A DNA stretch of 62,542 nt from an uncultured Prochlorococcus sp. (GCA_902521995.1 CABYTO010000008.1:1-62542); one strand, 5' to 3'; positions 8,950-19,422 are shown, counted from the first letter of the stretch. The notes: generated by a model not told the origin, from the letters alone. Numbers and translations are program-made.

Positions 8950-9846
8950 ATGACAGTTGCATGGGTATTCCCTGGACAGGGTTCGCAAAAAATTGGAATG
9001 GCAAAACAAATTGAAAATTTGCCTAACACAAAAGAAAGGTTTAGTTATGCATCTGATATATTTGAGAGGGATTTATTTGACATTTGTGAGTTAGATACAG
9101 AATCAAAAAATCCTATTAATGATTTAAATAACACAAGAAATACACAAATTTGTCTTTTTTTAGTTGAATCAATTTTATTAGATGCATTAAAGGAAAATGG
9201 ATTTCAACCAACTTATGTTGCTGGACATAGTCTAGGAGAAATCACTGCACTATACTGTGCGGATGTTTTTTCATTCGAAGATAGTGTTTCTCTTATAAAA
9301 GAAAGGTCTCAATTAATGGTAAATGCTGGGCAAGGATCTATGGCAGCAGTAATTGGTTTTGATAGAAATCAACTTGATCTATTAGTACAAAAAATTGATA
9401 ATATCGTAATTGCTAATGATAATAGCTCTTCCCAAGTTGTCTTATCAGGATCTACTGAAGCATTAGATAATTTATCGAAAGAAATTGCATGTAAAAGATT
9501 CTTGAAATTAAATGTTTCAGGTGCATTTCATTCACCATTTATGAATAAACCTTCATCAAAATTTTCTGAATATTTAAAACAGATTAAATTTAATAAGCCT
9601 TCTTTTCCAGTCATAAGCAATTATGAACCTTCACTGTGTAGTGACTCTAACGAGCTTAAAATTAGATTAGAAAAGCAAATGTGTAATGGAGTGAGGTGGC
9701 GAGAAACTATGGATTTGATGGCAAAAGACAGTGATCTTCATATTGTTGAAATTGGCCCTTCTAATGTACTTAGCGGTTTAGTAAAAAGACATCTTAAAAA
9801 TGCAAAAATTTCTCAAGTTTCATCTTCTGATCAAATATCTTATTAA
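8950..9846 (+). CDS. fabD: Malonyl-CoA:ACP transacylase (FabD)
   Basis: A 298-residue enzyme that loads malonyl groups onto acyl carrier protein. It has the N-terminal FPGQGSQ oxyanion motif, the nucleophile Ser in AGHSLGEITA and the catalytic His in GAFHSPFM. The ATG at 8950 is preceded by AGGAG at the right distance, one of the better ribosome-binding sites in the window. It lies 15 bp after fabH and 5 bp before plsC, in line with a single transcript. Confidence 0.95.
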   Translation: MTVAWVFPGQGSQKIGMAKQIENLPNTKERFSYASDIFERDLFDICELDTESKNPINDLNNTRNTQICLFLVESILLDALKENGFQPTYVAGHSLGEITALYCADVFSFEDSVSLIKERSQLMVNAGQGSMAAVIGFDRNQLDLLVQKIDNIVIANDNSSSQVVLSGSTEALDNLSKEIACKRFLKLNVSGAFHSPFMNKPSSKFSEYLKQIKFNKPSFPVISNYEPSLCSDSNELKIRLEKQMCNGVRWRETMDLMAKDSDLHIVEIGPSNVLSGLVKRHLKNAKISQVSSSDQISY

Positions 9847-9851
9847 TTTGT

Positions 9852-10472
9852 ATGAAAAATCATACTATCCAAAAATTAATCTATGAACTAGTTAGTAAGC
9901 TTTTTATATTTCCTATTTATAAATTTTTATTTAAAGGTCAATTAATAGGTAGAGAAAATATTCCTCAAACAGGTTCTTTTATCATGGTTTCTAATCATGG
10001 TTCTTTACTTGATCCTCCTTTGTTAGGTCATGCTCTTGGACGTAATATATCTTTTATGGCCAAGGCAGAGCTTTTTAAAATTCCTTTTCTTGGCTTTATT
10101 ATCAAGGCCTGTGGAGCTTATCCTGTAAAAAGAGGAATTACTGATAAAAATACAATTAAAACTGCATGTAAAAAATTATCAAATGATAATCCGATTGGAA
10201 TTTTTATTGATGGCACTCGTCAAAAGAATGGTCGAGTAAATAAGCCCAAACAAGGTGCAGCATTACTAGCTTTTAAAAATCAAAAATTATTATTGCCTGT
10301 TGCAATAGTTAATTCACATAGACTAATAAGATTTAAATTCTTTATTCCTTTATTTTCAAAAATAGTTATTAAAGTTGGAAAACCTGTTCAACCTCCACAA
10401 AGTTCATCAAGAGATGACCTACATTCTGTCACAATGGTTCTTCAACATAAAATTAATAATTTGATTGGATGA
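9852..10472 (+). CDS. plsC: 1-acyl-sn-glycerol-3-phosphate acyltransferase (PlsC family)
   Basis: A 206-residue membrane-associated acyltransferase that makes phosphatidic acid from lysophosphatidic acid. It has the HxxxxD motif in SNHGSLLDPP (about 48-57), GAYPVKRG and IFIDGTRQKNG, corresponding to acyltransferase blocks I-III (the usual FPEGTR is FIDGTR). A hydrophobic N-terminal stretch is visible. It is the last gene of the lipid-initiation series and converges on tsaB with 4 bp between the stops. Confidence 0.9.
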   Translation: MKNHTIQKLIYELVSKLFIFPIYKFLFKGQLIGRENIPQTGSFIMVSNHGSLLDPPLLGHALGRNISFMAKAELFKIPFLGFIIKACGAYPVKRGITDKNTIKTACKKLSNDNPIGIFIDGTRQKNGRVNKPKQGAALLAFKNQKLLLPVAIVNSHRLIRFKFFIPLFSKIVIKVGKPVQPPQSSSRDDLHSVTMVLQHKINNLIG

Positions 10473-10476
10473 ATAT

Positions 10477-11130
10477 TTAGTTGATTGGAGAAATAGGGTA
10501 AAGAGGCAGAATCTTTTTCCAGGAATCTACATTTGAGTTTAATAAATTTCTATTTGATAAATTTAATAGTTCTTTTAAATCTTTTTTATTATCGTAAACA
10601 GCCTCAAAAAAAAGTTCTTTACTCTCAAGTTCTTTAACAACTTTTGGTAAAACTGTTTCTCGAATGACTAGATCTGAATGGTTTTTTTCTTTATGACAAA
10701 TTTCATATTTGCCTGCAATAAAACCCTTACGTTTTAATTTTTTGTAAATCCAGAATGATTTTTTGTTTGTAAGGATATTATTTTTCGATGCAATTCTTTT
10801 TGCCATTATTTCAAATGAACTAAAACTTTCTAGAGGACAATTTATTTGCTGTGAGATAGTTCTTCCTAAAACCACAATAAGTCGTGAAGCATTAAAATTT
10901 GCTGGCCCAATGCTTACAGCTAATTTATTTATTGTTTGTAAATTTTCTTTGGAAATGAATTTTGTCAGATCATTAATTAAATTGTTGCAAAGGTCATTAT
11001 CAAATCTTTTGATAAATAAATGATCAGATTCAAGGTTATTGTTTTTTCTATACCCAAATCCAAAAGAATTGTCTGTGCTATGAATCACTAATGTAGAGTA
11101 ATTTCCCCTTTGTTTGAGTTTATTTGTCAT
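10477..11130 (-). CDS. tsaB: TsaB-like tRNA t6A-modification protein
   Basis: A 217-residue protein of the TsaB (YeaZ) branch of the ASKHA fold, the non-catalytic partner of TsaD in N6-threonylcarbamoyl-adenosine synthesis on tRNAs reading ANN codons. The family signature GPGSFTGLR is represented by a degenerate SIGPANFNASRLIVVLG around residue 92. The N-terminal phosphate-binding segment is LVIHSTDNSFGFG. The sequence is divergent, so the call rests mainly on this block, the length and a remembered family profile. It is followed 9 bp upstream by ycf34 on the same strand. Confidence 0.7.
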   Translation of the reverse strand: MTNKLKQRGNYSTLVIHSTDNSFGFGYRKNNNLESDHLFIKRFDNDLCNNLINDLTKFISKENLQTINKLAVSIGPANFNASRLIVVLGRTISQQINCPLESFSSFEIMAKRIASKNNILTNKKSFWIYKKLKRKGFIAGKYEICHKEKNHSDLVIRETVLPKVVKELESKELFFEAVYDNKKDLKELLNLSNRNLLNSNVDSWKKILPLYPISPIN

Positions 11131-11139
11131 CTATTAGCT

Positions 11140-11391
11140 TTAAACAGGTAATTCCATACCAGGATTACACTTAGACCATTTACCAAATTCATTTTCAAAA
11201 CTTTCACAAGATTGAACATCCCAATCAGTTTTATAATCACCATTATTATCTTTAACTATATTGACGTGAATGTATGGTTTTTTTGCTTTAAAATCAGGTA
11301 GATCACAAATATGATTAACACCATGATTGTTCTCAACATCATGATATGTGATACATCTATCAACCCATTTACAGTTGATGCAAATGCACAT
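11140..11391 (-). CDS. ycf34: Ycf34 family Fe-S protein
   Basis: An 83-residue small protein. The family N-terminus MCICINCKWVDRC is present; its cysteines are known in cyanobacterial Ycf34 to carry an iron-sulfur cluster, and the protein is linked to photosynthetic electron transport. I start at the ATG at 11391, because the upstream in-frame extension would overlap cca and is unlike the family. Another conserved cysteine lies in HICDLPDF and one in VQSCESFENE. It is divergent from cca with 14 bp between the start codons. Confidence 0.9.
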   Translation of the reverse strand: MCICINCKWVDRCITYHDVENNHGVNHICDLPDFKAKKPYIHVNIVKDNNGDYKTDWDVQSCESFENEFGKWSKCNPGMELPV

Positions 11392-11405
11392 AATAAATAA
11401 ATAAA

Positions 11406-12623
11406 ATGAAAAATAACACTCCCTCAGATCATACACTAATAATTGATAGATTAGAAACAAGTATAAAACTTCATAATTTGAATTTTATATTAGGTTTTTT
11501 ACCTACAGGATCATATTTGGTTGGTGGTTACATAAGGGATATTATTTTGGGAAGAGAAACTGAAAAGATAGATATTGATATTGTGGTACCTTTCAATGCA
11601 ATTGAAATTGGAAAAAAGATTGCTGATAATATTGGATCAAAATTTATAATTTTAGATGAAAAAAGAGAAGTAATCAGAATTATTCTTAATCATATTTATA
11701 TTGATATTGCTAATCAGGTGTCATCTACGATAGAAGGAGATTTGTGTTCTAGAGACTTTGCAATTAATTCAATTGCTTTTTTGTTTGATAAGAAGTGTTT
11801 GTTTGATCCATTAAATGGTCTTAAAGATCTAGAAAATGCTTTGCTTAGAACTCATTCTGAAAAAAATTTACTAAATGATCCATTACGAATATTAAGATGT
11901 TTTCGATTTGTTTCAGAATTGAATTTTAAAATTGAATTTAATTTAATTACTTTTATTAAAAAAAATAAAGAGAAAATATATCTTGTTGCTAAAGAGAGGA
12001 TTAATTATGAAATACAGAAAATAGTACATGGAGCAAATGCTTTTGATGCAGTTTTATTGATAAAAAAATTAAATATATTTGGAACTGATAGTTTATCTGA
12101 AGATTCTTTTTTTTTGGATTTAGAAAAAATTAATTATGTAGAATTTAAACAGGAAGAAAAAGAAAATTTTTTACCATTATTTTTTATTGCTCAAATTTTG
12201 GATGTTGCATCTTTAGAGAAACTTAAATTTAGTAAAACTGAAATAGCAAAAACTAAGTTATTACGAAAATGGCACTTTTTGTTGGAGAAAAAAAATATCG
12301 CTAAATTTACTGAATCAGATAGATTTGCATTACATAAAGAATTAGAGATGTTTCTGCCATCATTTATTTTTTATTTACCTCAAAACTTACGATTAGATTG
12401 GCTTCATAGATGGCGTGACAAGGATGATAAATTATTTCATCCTTCAAACTTACTTAATGGTGACGTAATCAAAAAAAATTTAAAAATAAAAGATGGGCCT
12501 ATCTTAGGAGAGCTTTTACAGTATCTTTCTAAGGAACTTGCCTATAAGAGGTTGAATAATTTTGATGAAGCTATTTATAAAGCAAAGCAATGGATTGAAC
12601 AAAATGCGCCAAAATGTGATTAA
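11406..12623 (+). CDS. cca: CCA-adding / poly(A) polymerase-type tRNA nucleotidyltransferase
   Basis: A 405-residue class II nucleotidyltransferase that adds or repairs the 3' CCA of tRNA. The catalytic head has SYLVGGYIRDIILG (about 31-44) followed by KIDIDIVV with the two metal-binding aspartates. The template region RDFAINSIAF and the arginine motif DPLRILRCFRF follow. The tRNA-Asn in this window lacks an encoded CCA, so such an enzyme is needed. The start faces ycf34 across 14 bp. Confidence 0.9.
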   Translation: MKNNTPSDHTLIIDRLETSIKLHNLNFILGFLPTGSYLVGGYIRDIILGRETEKIDIDIVVPFNAIEIGKKIADNIGSKFIILDEKREVIRIILNHIYIDIANQVSSTIEGDLCSRDFAINSIAFLFDKKCLFDPLNGLKDLENALLRTHSEKNLLNDPLRILRCFRFVSELNFKIEFNLITFIKKNKEKIYLVAKERINYEIQKIVHGANAFDAVLLIKKLNIFGTDSLSEDSFFLDLEKINYVEFKQEEKENFLPLFFIAQILDVASLEKLKFSKTEIAKTKLLRKWHFLLEKKNIAKFTESDRFALHKELEMFLPSFIFYLPQNLRLDWLHRWRDKDDKLFHPSNLLNGDVIKKNLKIKDGPILGELLQYLSKELAYKRLNNFDEAIYKAKQWIEQNAPKCD

Positions 12624-12645
12624 ATACACATAGCTTAGTTTTGTT

Positions 12646-12664
12646 TAGAAGTTCAGACTTCAAA
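12646..12664 (+). promoter_or_regulatory. Small hairpin in the cca-RRM gap
   Basis: GAAGT (12648-12652) pairs with ACTTC (12657-12661) over the loop TCAG, with a few flanking T-A pairs. It is followed by AAAATCATTTTT. It may be a weak terminator for cca or a structured leader for the RNA-binding protein gene that starts 18 nt later. Confidence 0.4.
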
Positions 12665-12681
12665 ATCATTTTTAAAAATTT

Positions 12682-13098
12682 ATGAGCATTCGCATTTACA
12701 TAGGAAACTTACCACAAGGATTTAATCCAAAAGAATTTGATAAACTTTTAAAGTCAGTTTCTGATTCGACTAGATTTAAAGCAGTTCTAGATAAAGATAC
12801 GAAGGAATGCAGGGGGTTTGGTTTTGCGACAACTAATAATGAAGATAATGCTAATTTATTAATTCAAAAATTAAACGGTTTTGAATTTAATGGTTCTAAA
12901 TTAAGAGTAGAGCTATCTGAAAAGAAAGATGCTGCAAACAAAAGAAATAGTGGAAAATTAAACAAGAATAAGAAAAGGAAAGACTTTAAGAAAATTGTTC
13001 ATAGTGATGCACCTAACTTAGAAGCTCCTGATCCAAGATGGGCTGGAGAACTATCTAAATTAAAAGATTTGTTGGCTAACCAAAAGACACCTGCTTAG
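12682..13098 (+). CDS. RRM-type RNA-binding protein (Rbp family)
   Basis: A 138-residue protein with one N-terminal RNA recognition motif (2-80): RNP2 is IYIGNLP and RNP1 is CRGFGFAT, with the expected aromatic residues. After the domain comes a lysine/asparagine-rich linker (85-110), then an acidic/proline C-terminus, instead of the glycine-rich tail of many cyanobacterial Rbps. The family binds mRNA in cold response and in mRNA localisation to thylakoids. It ends directly against the crtB stop (convergent, 0 bp). Confidence 0.9.
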   Translation: MSIRIYIGNLPQGFNPKEFDKLLKSVSDSTRFKAVLDKDTKECRGFGFATTNNEDNANLLIQKLNGFEFNGSKLRVELSEKKDAANKRNSGKLNKNKKRKDFKKIVHSDAPNLEAPDPRWAGELSKLKDLLANQKTPA

Positions 13099-14007
13099 TT
13101 ATTTAATTCGAGAAATTAAAAATGATATTGGAATCTCAATAGCTTTTACTGAATTTTTTACAAAAGCCCTATTATTAAAAACATCATAATCTAATCTTTC
13201 AATAGAATCTAATATTCCTCTGTAAAGACGTAAAGAAGTCCATACTGGCCATCTTGCGTCAGAAGATAGCCACTTAATACCATCTTCAGATTTTTGGAAC
13301 CATTCGCGTGCCCTTGTTAATTGAAAGTTCATGAGTGCTTTCCACTGCTTGTTTATTTTTCCTTTTAAAAGTTCTTCTTCAGAATAATTAAATTTTTCAA
13401 TATCTTCTTGTGGTAAATAAATTCTTCCTCTATATCTATCTTCACCTACATCCCTCAATATATTTGTTAATTGATTTGCAATTCCTAGAGCTATAGCTGC
13501 TTCGGAGGGATCAGGCATTGCACTCCATGGCGCTGAAGTATAAGCGCTATCAATCCCCATTACATTTTGCGTCATTAACCCAACAGTCCCTGCAACTCTA
13601 TAACAATAGAGTTTTAATTCATCAAAATCTTTATATCTAAATTTATTCAAATCCATTCTCTGGCCATCTATCATATCTAGATAGGGTTTAATACTTTGTG
13701 GATATTTTTCGATCGTATCTAATAGAACTGAGTCTAATTCAGATTTAATATTCCCTTTAAATACATTTTTAGTATTTTCTTCCCATTCATCTAGATTATC
13801 TGAAAGCTCATCTCTAGATTTAGTTGAGGCTTCTACGCTATCCATTATTTCATCTGTTCTTCTGCACCATACATAGATGGCCCAAATAGCTTTTCTCTTT
13901 TCTTGAGGTAATAGAAGAGTACCCAAGTAAAAGGTTTTAGCCCATTGTTGAGTCTCTTTTCGGCATATCTCGTATGCTTGTTCTAGTTGAGAAATTGAAT
14001 TTTTCAA
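13099..14007 (-). CDS. crtB: Phytoene synthase (CrtB)
   Basis: A 302-residue squalene/phytoene synthase that condenses two geranylgeranyl diphosphates, committing carbon to carotenoids. The two aspartate-rich motifs are CRRTDEIMD (about 48-56) and ANQLTNILRDVGED (about 180), and YCYRVAGTVG is also conserved. The length is normal. It lies 36 bp downstream of pds on the same strand, the usual cyanobacterial pds-crtB pair. Confidence 0.95.
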   Translation of the reverse strand: MKNSISQLEQAYEICRKETQQWAKTFYLGTLLLPQEKRKAIWAIYVWCRRTDEIMDSVEASTKSRDELSDNLDEWEENTKNVFKGNIKSELDSVLLDTIEKYPQSIKPYLDMIDGQRMDLNKFRYKDFDELKLYCYRVAGTVGLMTQNVMGIDSAYTSAPWSAMPDPSEAAIALGIANQLTNILRDVGEDRYRGRIYLPQEDIEKFNYSEEELLKGKINKQWKALMNFQLTRAREWFQKSEDGIKWLSSDARWPVWTSLRLYRGILDSIERLDYDVFNNRAFVKNSVKAIEIPISFLISRIK

Positions 14008-14043
14008 AAAGTTTTAGCTAAATTTAAGGGTTTGTAAAAGTAA

Positions 14044-15568
<1,525 letters not shown>

Positions 15569-15583
15569 TGCAAAATTTATAAA

Positions 15584-16261
15584 ATGGAAAAAAATTTATA
15601 TGAAGAATTAGGTCTCAAAAAAAATGCAACCAAAAGTGAAATTAAATCTTCATATCGTTCTTTAGTTAAGCAACATCATCCTGATGCAGGCGGAAAAAAA
15701 GAACGATTTCTTGCAATACAAAATGCCTGGGAAACTCTAAATGACCCTGTCAAAAAAGAACAATATGATAGAAGTTGTATCTCTTCCAGTTCATCATTTG
15801 ATTTATTAAATGAAAATTGGGAAGAGAAATTTAATTCAAAAAAATATAATTCTTCAATTAAAGATAAAGAAGTTGAAACATGGATTAAAGAAATTTACAC
15901 TCCGATCAATAGATTAATTAGTCAAATAATTAAACCTTTGAACAACGAAATAAAAGAACTATCCGCGGATCCATATGATGACCAACTAATGGAAAATTTT
16001 TGCAGTTACATAATTCTCTCGCAAAAGAAAATAGAAAAAGTTGAAAAAATTTATAACAAAAAAATAGTTCCAAAGTCTATTTCAGCTTTAGGACTCGACC
16101 TTTATCATTGTTTTTCACAAGTTAAAGATGCGCTATCAGAATTTGATAGATATACACAAGGTTACGTAGATAATTACTTATTTGATGGCAAAGAAATGAT
16201 TAAAGAAGCAAAAAGAATCCAATCAAGGATATCTAAAGAGAAAAAAAATAAAAACTTTTAG
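15584..16261 (+). CDS. J-domain (DnaJ-like) protein
   Basis: A 225-residue protein with an N-terminal J domain (about 4-65): LYEELGLKKNATKSEIKSSY, then the HPD motif in QHHPDAGG and WETLNDPVKKEQYD. The rest is helical and charged, without the glycine-rich, zinc-finger or C-terminal substrate domains of classical DnaJ. It would recruit an Hsp70 (DnaK) to a specific client that cannot be named from sequence. It follows cysK by 15 bp and converges on ndhO. Confidence 0.85.
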   Translation: MEKNLYEELGLKKNATKSEIKSSYRSLVKQHHPDAGGKKERFLAIQNAWETLNDPVKKEQYDRSCISSSSSFDLLNENWEEKFNSKKYNSSIKDKEVETWIKEIYTPINRLISQIIKPLNNEIKELSADPYDDQLMENFCSYIILSQKKIEKVEKIYNKKIVPKSISALGLDLYHCFSQVKDALSEFDRYTQGYVDNYLFDGKEMIKEAKRIQSRISKEKKNKNF

Positions 16262-16275
16262 ATAAAAAATTTTTA

Positions 16276-16509
16276 TTAAGTATATTCTTTAAGTTGATCT
16301 AATTTTAACCAAACATCTGGAACAGGTCTGCGCCATCGAACCTGAGCGTATTCGTCTTTGAGTGAGAGAATCTCTCCTGGACCTTCAAAGACATAATTAG
16401 GTAGATCATTATCACTGGATAGCGCTTCGATACTTTTTATGTAATTTTCTCTATCTACAAAAACTAAGCTTCCTTTCTTGAGAGGTTTCTTTGAAATAGA
16501 ATCTGTCAT
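16276..16509 (-). CDS. ndhO: NDH-1 complex subunit NdhO
   Basis: A 77-residue peripheral subunit of the cyanobacterial NAD(P)H dehydrogenase-like complex, which runs cyclic electron flow and respiration at the thylakoid. The conserved core KKGSLVFVDRENY, then YVFEGPGEILSLKDEYAQVR and the C-terminal PDVWLKLDQLKEY match the NdhO family in pattern and length. It is divergent from the epimerase across a 135-bp AT-rich gap. Confidence 0.88.
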   Translation of the reverse strand: MTDSISKKPLKKGSLVFVDRENYIKSIEALSSDNDLPNYVFEGPGEILSLKDEYAQVRWRRPVPDVWLKLDQLKEYT

Positions 16510-16644
16510 AATAAATTCAAGAAAGTTATTTGAAATTTATTATACAAAAACTTGTTTGAAAATCTTGAAAAAAATTTATAACAGAATAATAATTACAAAC
16601 ATCTAAAAAATTTAATAGCCTTAAATGATAAACATCTACATGAT

Positions 16645-17571
16645 ATGCGTCTTTTATTACTTGGCTGCACTGGATTTGTTGGCAAAGAACTAGTACCAAC
16701 ACTACTTAATGAGAATCACGAAATATACGTTATAAGTAGAAAACCCATTAGTAAATTAAAGGTTGATTTAGATTTCAATAAATTTAAGTTTTTTCAAATA
16801 GATTTATCAAAAGAAAAAAACTGGAATAACGAAAATCTTCTCAATATTTTAAGAGAGACAGATGGAATTATTAACTTGATGGGAGAACCTATTGCAGAAA
16901 AAAAATGGACTTCTGAACAAAAACAAGAGATTGAAAACAGTCGTATTAACACCACGAAATTTATGATGAAGACCCTTAAAAATTTAAAAATAAACCCAAA
17001 AGTCATTATAAATGGATCAGCAATAGGTTATTACGGTACAAGTTTGTCTAGTGAATTCACTGAAAATAGTATTGGAGGAAAAGACTTTTTAGCTAATCTT
17101 TGCAAAAAATGGGAAGCGGTAGCTGCTGAAAAACCATTTTTCTCAAGGTTAGTTATTTTTAGAATTGGAATTGTTCTAGAGGCAGATGGAGGAGCACTAG
17201 GAAAAATGCTCCCTATATTTAAAGTTGGATTAGGTGGACCAATTGGAGATGGTAAGCAATGGATGAGTTGGATTCATAGAACTGATTTATGCGCATTAAT
17301 TACTCAAGCATTAGTTGATAAAAAGTATTCGGGAGTATTTAATGCCGTTGCCCCAAATCCAGTATTAATGAGAAACTTTTCTCAGACTTTGGGCAAATGT
17401 CTAAATAGACCTAATTTACTTCCAGTGCCTGGAGCAGTTTTAAAAATATTGTTAGGAGATGGATCAAAAGTTGTATTAGAAGGACAAAAAGTAATTAGCA
17501 GTAAACTCAAAAATTTTACTTTTAAATATCCTCTTCTTGAGAAAGCAATTGACGCCTCCACCAAGAATTAA
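16645..17571 (+). CDS. NAD-dependent epimerase-like protein (SulA/YfcH type, TIGR01777)
   Basis: A 308-residue protein of the extended short-chain dehydrogenase fold. It begins with the nucleotide-binding LLLGCTGFVGKEL, has NGSAIGYYGTS (GSAxGYYG is diagnostic for the YfcH/TIGR01777 group) and GGPIGDGKQWMSWIHRTDL in the substrate region. In plants the orthologue (GC1/SulA) affects plastid division; the cyanobacterial substrate is unknown. Its last 50 bp overlap the convergent small membrane gene. Confidence 0.88.
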   Translation: MRLLLLGCTGFVGKELVPTLLNENHEIYVISRKPISKLKVDLDFNKFKFFQIDLSKEKNWNNENLLNILRETDGIINLMGEPIAEKKWTSEQKQEIENSRINTTKFMMKTLKNLKINPKVIINGSAIGYYGTSLSSEFTENSIGGKDFLANLCKKWEAVAAEKPFFSRLVIFRIGIVLEADGGALGKMLPIFKVGLGGPIGDGKQWMSWIHRTDLCALITQALVDKKYSGVFNAVAPNPVLMRNFSQTLGKCLNRPNLLPVPGAVLKILLGDGSKVVLEGQKVISSKLKNFTFKYPLLEKAIDASTKN

Positions 17572-17791
17572 TACCGTTTACTAAGGCACCAATAATAAGA
17601 ATTGTTATCAATGGGACTACAAGAGGATTCCAAACTATCTGAAAAAAATTAATAAAAATAAATATGCCATTTAATTGCATGATGATTGCAAAAATAAAAA
17701 ATATTGCAAAAAAAATGACTGTAAATAAATTTATTAATAACAAATTATCGATCATTTGTTTTAAAATATTTTGATTATTCTCCTTAGTCAT
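17522..17791 (-). CDS. Small two-helix membrane protein
   Basis: An 89-residue protein with two strongly hydrophobic segments (about 18-45 and 50-72) and a basic/acidic tail SWWRRQLLSQEED. I do not recognise the family. It overlaps the preceding LpxB-like gene by 8 bp on the same strand and the convergent epimerase gene by 50 bp, so it is probably the last gene of the 19815-to-17522 minus-strand series. The coding call rests on the full-length hydrophobic pattern and the tight spacing. Confidence 0.7.
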   Translation of the reverse strand: MTKENNQNILKQMIDNLLLINLFTVIFFAIFFIFAIIMQLNGIFIFINFFQIVWNPLVVPLITILIIGALVNGINSWWRRQLLSQEEDI

Positions 17792-18986
17792 TTTTTATAA
17801 CAATATCCATATCATCAACCATTTTAAGACAAGCTTTGTTTTCACCAAGTCTTTTTTTGGCATTTTCATTACATGAGATCATAAACTTCTTATTTAGTTT
17901 TATAAGATAAATTATTTTTATGATCAATTTTACTGTCTGATTGATTTGATCATTCTTATCTTTATAATTAGTGGCACAAAAAACATATTTTCCAAGCAAA
18001 CGTCTTTGCGCTTCTGCAAAAGTTTTTGTAAATTGTGGACCTTTACCTTCAATCTGAATAACCGGTTTTCCTAATCCAATAGCTTGCTCTGCAGCTGTTC
18101 CTGCCATGCTGATGCAGCATCTACTTTTCAATAATATTTTGTCAAAATTATTCCAAAATATTTTCACTTCTAAAAATTTATATTGGAATTTCAAGAGATT
18201 ATTATCTTTTATGTTTTCTAGTTTTAACCATCCTCTTTTTTGAAATATCTCCTTTATTTTTAATGAAGATAAAGCATTAACTATTGCAAAATTAAAATTA
18301 ATTTTTTGAAAATATCTTAAATCTGACAATGCCTCTAATACCTCTAAAATCAAAACAAAATTCTCTAAAGTCTCAGGGGATCTACTTCCTGGAAATAATC
18401 CAATACTAAATTCAGCTTTATTTAATTCTTTGCTTCTAAAAAAAAACTTATCCATAAATGGGTTGCCTGAAAAAAACACTTTCTTTTTTAATTGCAAAGT
18501 TAAATCATCGGCTGTAAGGGAATCTCTCGTATATATTTTTTTTGCTTTTTGTGAGAGCAAGAAAAATTTAGAAGGCCATGGTAATTTTAACTTACCTTCA
18601 TAATGGCTGGAATAAGCAACTAGATATGTAAAAAAATCTTTCTTACAAAACCATGCAAAAAAAACTGGCACAATATCTCCAACTACAAAAAAATAATCAT
18701 ATTTTTTTCTTATTTTAAAAGTTAAATATAATTTTTTTAGAAGATAAAATATTTCTCCTCCTAATATCTCTGTGAGTCTGCCCTTAAAAGAATTATAGCC
18801 AATTCCTCCAGTACTAAATTCTTTAGTTTTACCGATAATTTTAATTTTTTCTTTTTCATAATGGTTGCCTATACCAACAATTGGCAAAGCATTAACAGAA
18901 TAACCACTTTTTACTAATTGCTTAGCTATTAGACTGCCGGATAGATCTTCTCCATGTCCATTACTTAATATTAAAATTTTAAACAA
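17784..18986 (-). CDS. Lipid-A-disaccharide-synthase-related glycosyltransferase
   Basis: A 400-residue GT-B-like protein. It opens with ILILSNGHGEDLSGSLIAKQ, has FVVGDIVPVFFAW, LFPGSRSPETLENF and the C-terminal donor-site motif SMAGTAAEQAIGLGKPVIQI. This matches the cyanobacterial LpxB-related group (TIGR03492), which is distinct from true LpxB; the acceptor is unknown and could be a cell-envelope lipid. The protein is basic and lysine-rich, like its neighbours. It sits one base after the TPR gene and overlaps the small membrane gene. Confidence 0.8.
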   Translation of the reverse strand: MFKILILSNGHGEDLSGSLIAKQLVKSGYSVNALPIVGIGNHYEKEKIKIIGKTKEFSTGGIGYNSFKGRLTEILGGEIFYLLKKLYLTFKIRKKYDYFFVVGDIVPVFFAWFCKKDFFTYLVAYSSHYEGKLKLPWPSKFFLLSQKAKKIYTRDSLTADDLTLQLKKKVFFSGNPFMDKFFFRSKELNKAEFSIGLFPGSRSPETLENFVLILEVLEALSDLRYFQKINFNFAIVNALSSLKIKEIFQKRGWLKLENIKDNNLLKFQYKFLEVKIFWNNFDKILLKSRCCISMAGTAAEQAIGLGKPVIQIEGKGPQFTKTFAEAQRRLLGKYVFCATNYKDKNDQINQTVKLIIKIIYLIKLNKKFMISCNENAKKRLGENKACLKMVDDMDIVIKND

Positions 18987-18987
18987 T

Positions 18988-19416
18988 TTAAAATTCCAAC
19001 CATTTTTTTACTTTGATTAACTCTGGCCATCCTGGATATCTACTTAATCCGTCTTCAACAGACTCTTTTAACTCACTTTTTACATCTGGCATCATCATAG
19101 ACATTTTTTTTATTAACTCAATATGATCCCTAACACCTTTATTATTGGTAGCCAAAAGAGCTAAAGACAAATTCATTCTTGCTTGCGGATCTTGTTGATT
19201 TAATCGAACAGCTTGTCTGGCTGCTGACAAAGCTTCTTCATTATTTTTCAAAAGTAATTGAAGCCATGATAAGCAAGTCCAGGCAGCAAAATGATTTGGA
19301 ATTTGCTGTATAATTTGCTGAAAATCTTGAACGATTGGAATTAAATCTTGCCCTGCTTTATATCTTGATAGAGCTGCATTAAAATCCTCTTCGATGGGAT
19401 TAATTTCGTTATTCAT
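18988..19416 (-). CDS. TPR-repeat protein
   Basis: A 142-residue tetratricopeptide protein. Two or three helix pairs are visible, for example NHFAAWTCLSWLQLLLKNNE and ALSAARQAVRLNQQDPQARM, followed by a methionine-rich KKMSMMMPDVK. It belongs to a group of short TPR proteins common in cyanobacteria with no assigned function. It sits 6 bp after the A-type Fe-S carrier gene and one base before the LpxB-like gene, so all are likely co-transcribed. Confidence 0.82.
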   Translation of the reverse strand: MNNEINPIEEDFNAALSRYKAGQDLIPIVQDFQQIIQQIPNHFAAWTCLSWLQLLLKNNEEALSAARQAVRLNQQDPQARMNLSLALLATNNKGVRDHIELIKKMSMMMPDVKSELKESVEDGLSRYPGWPELIKVKKWLEF

Positions 19417-19422
19417 TCTTTA

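Noticed and set aside
11392..11460. Upstream extension of ycf34
   Set aside because: It would overlap the divergent cca start and precede the conserved MCICINC N-terminus.
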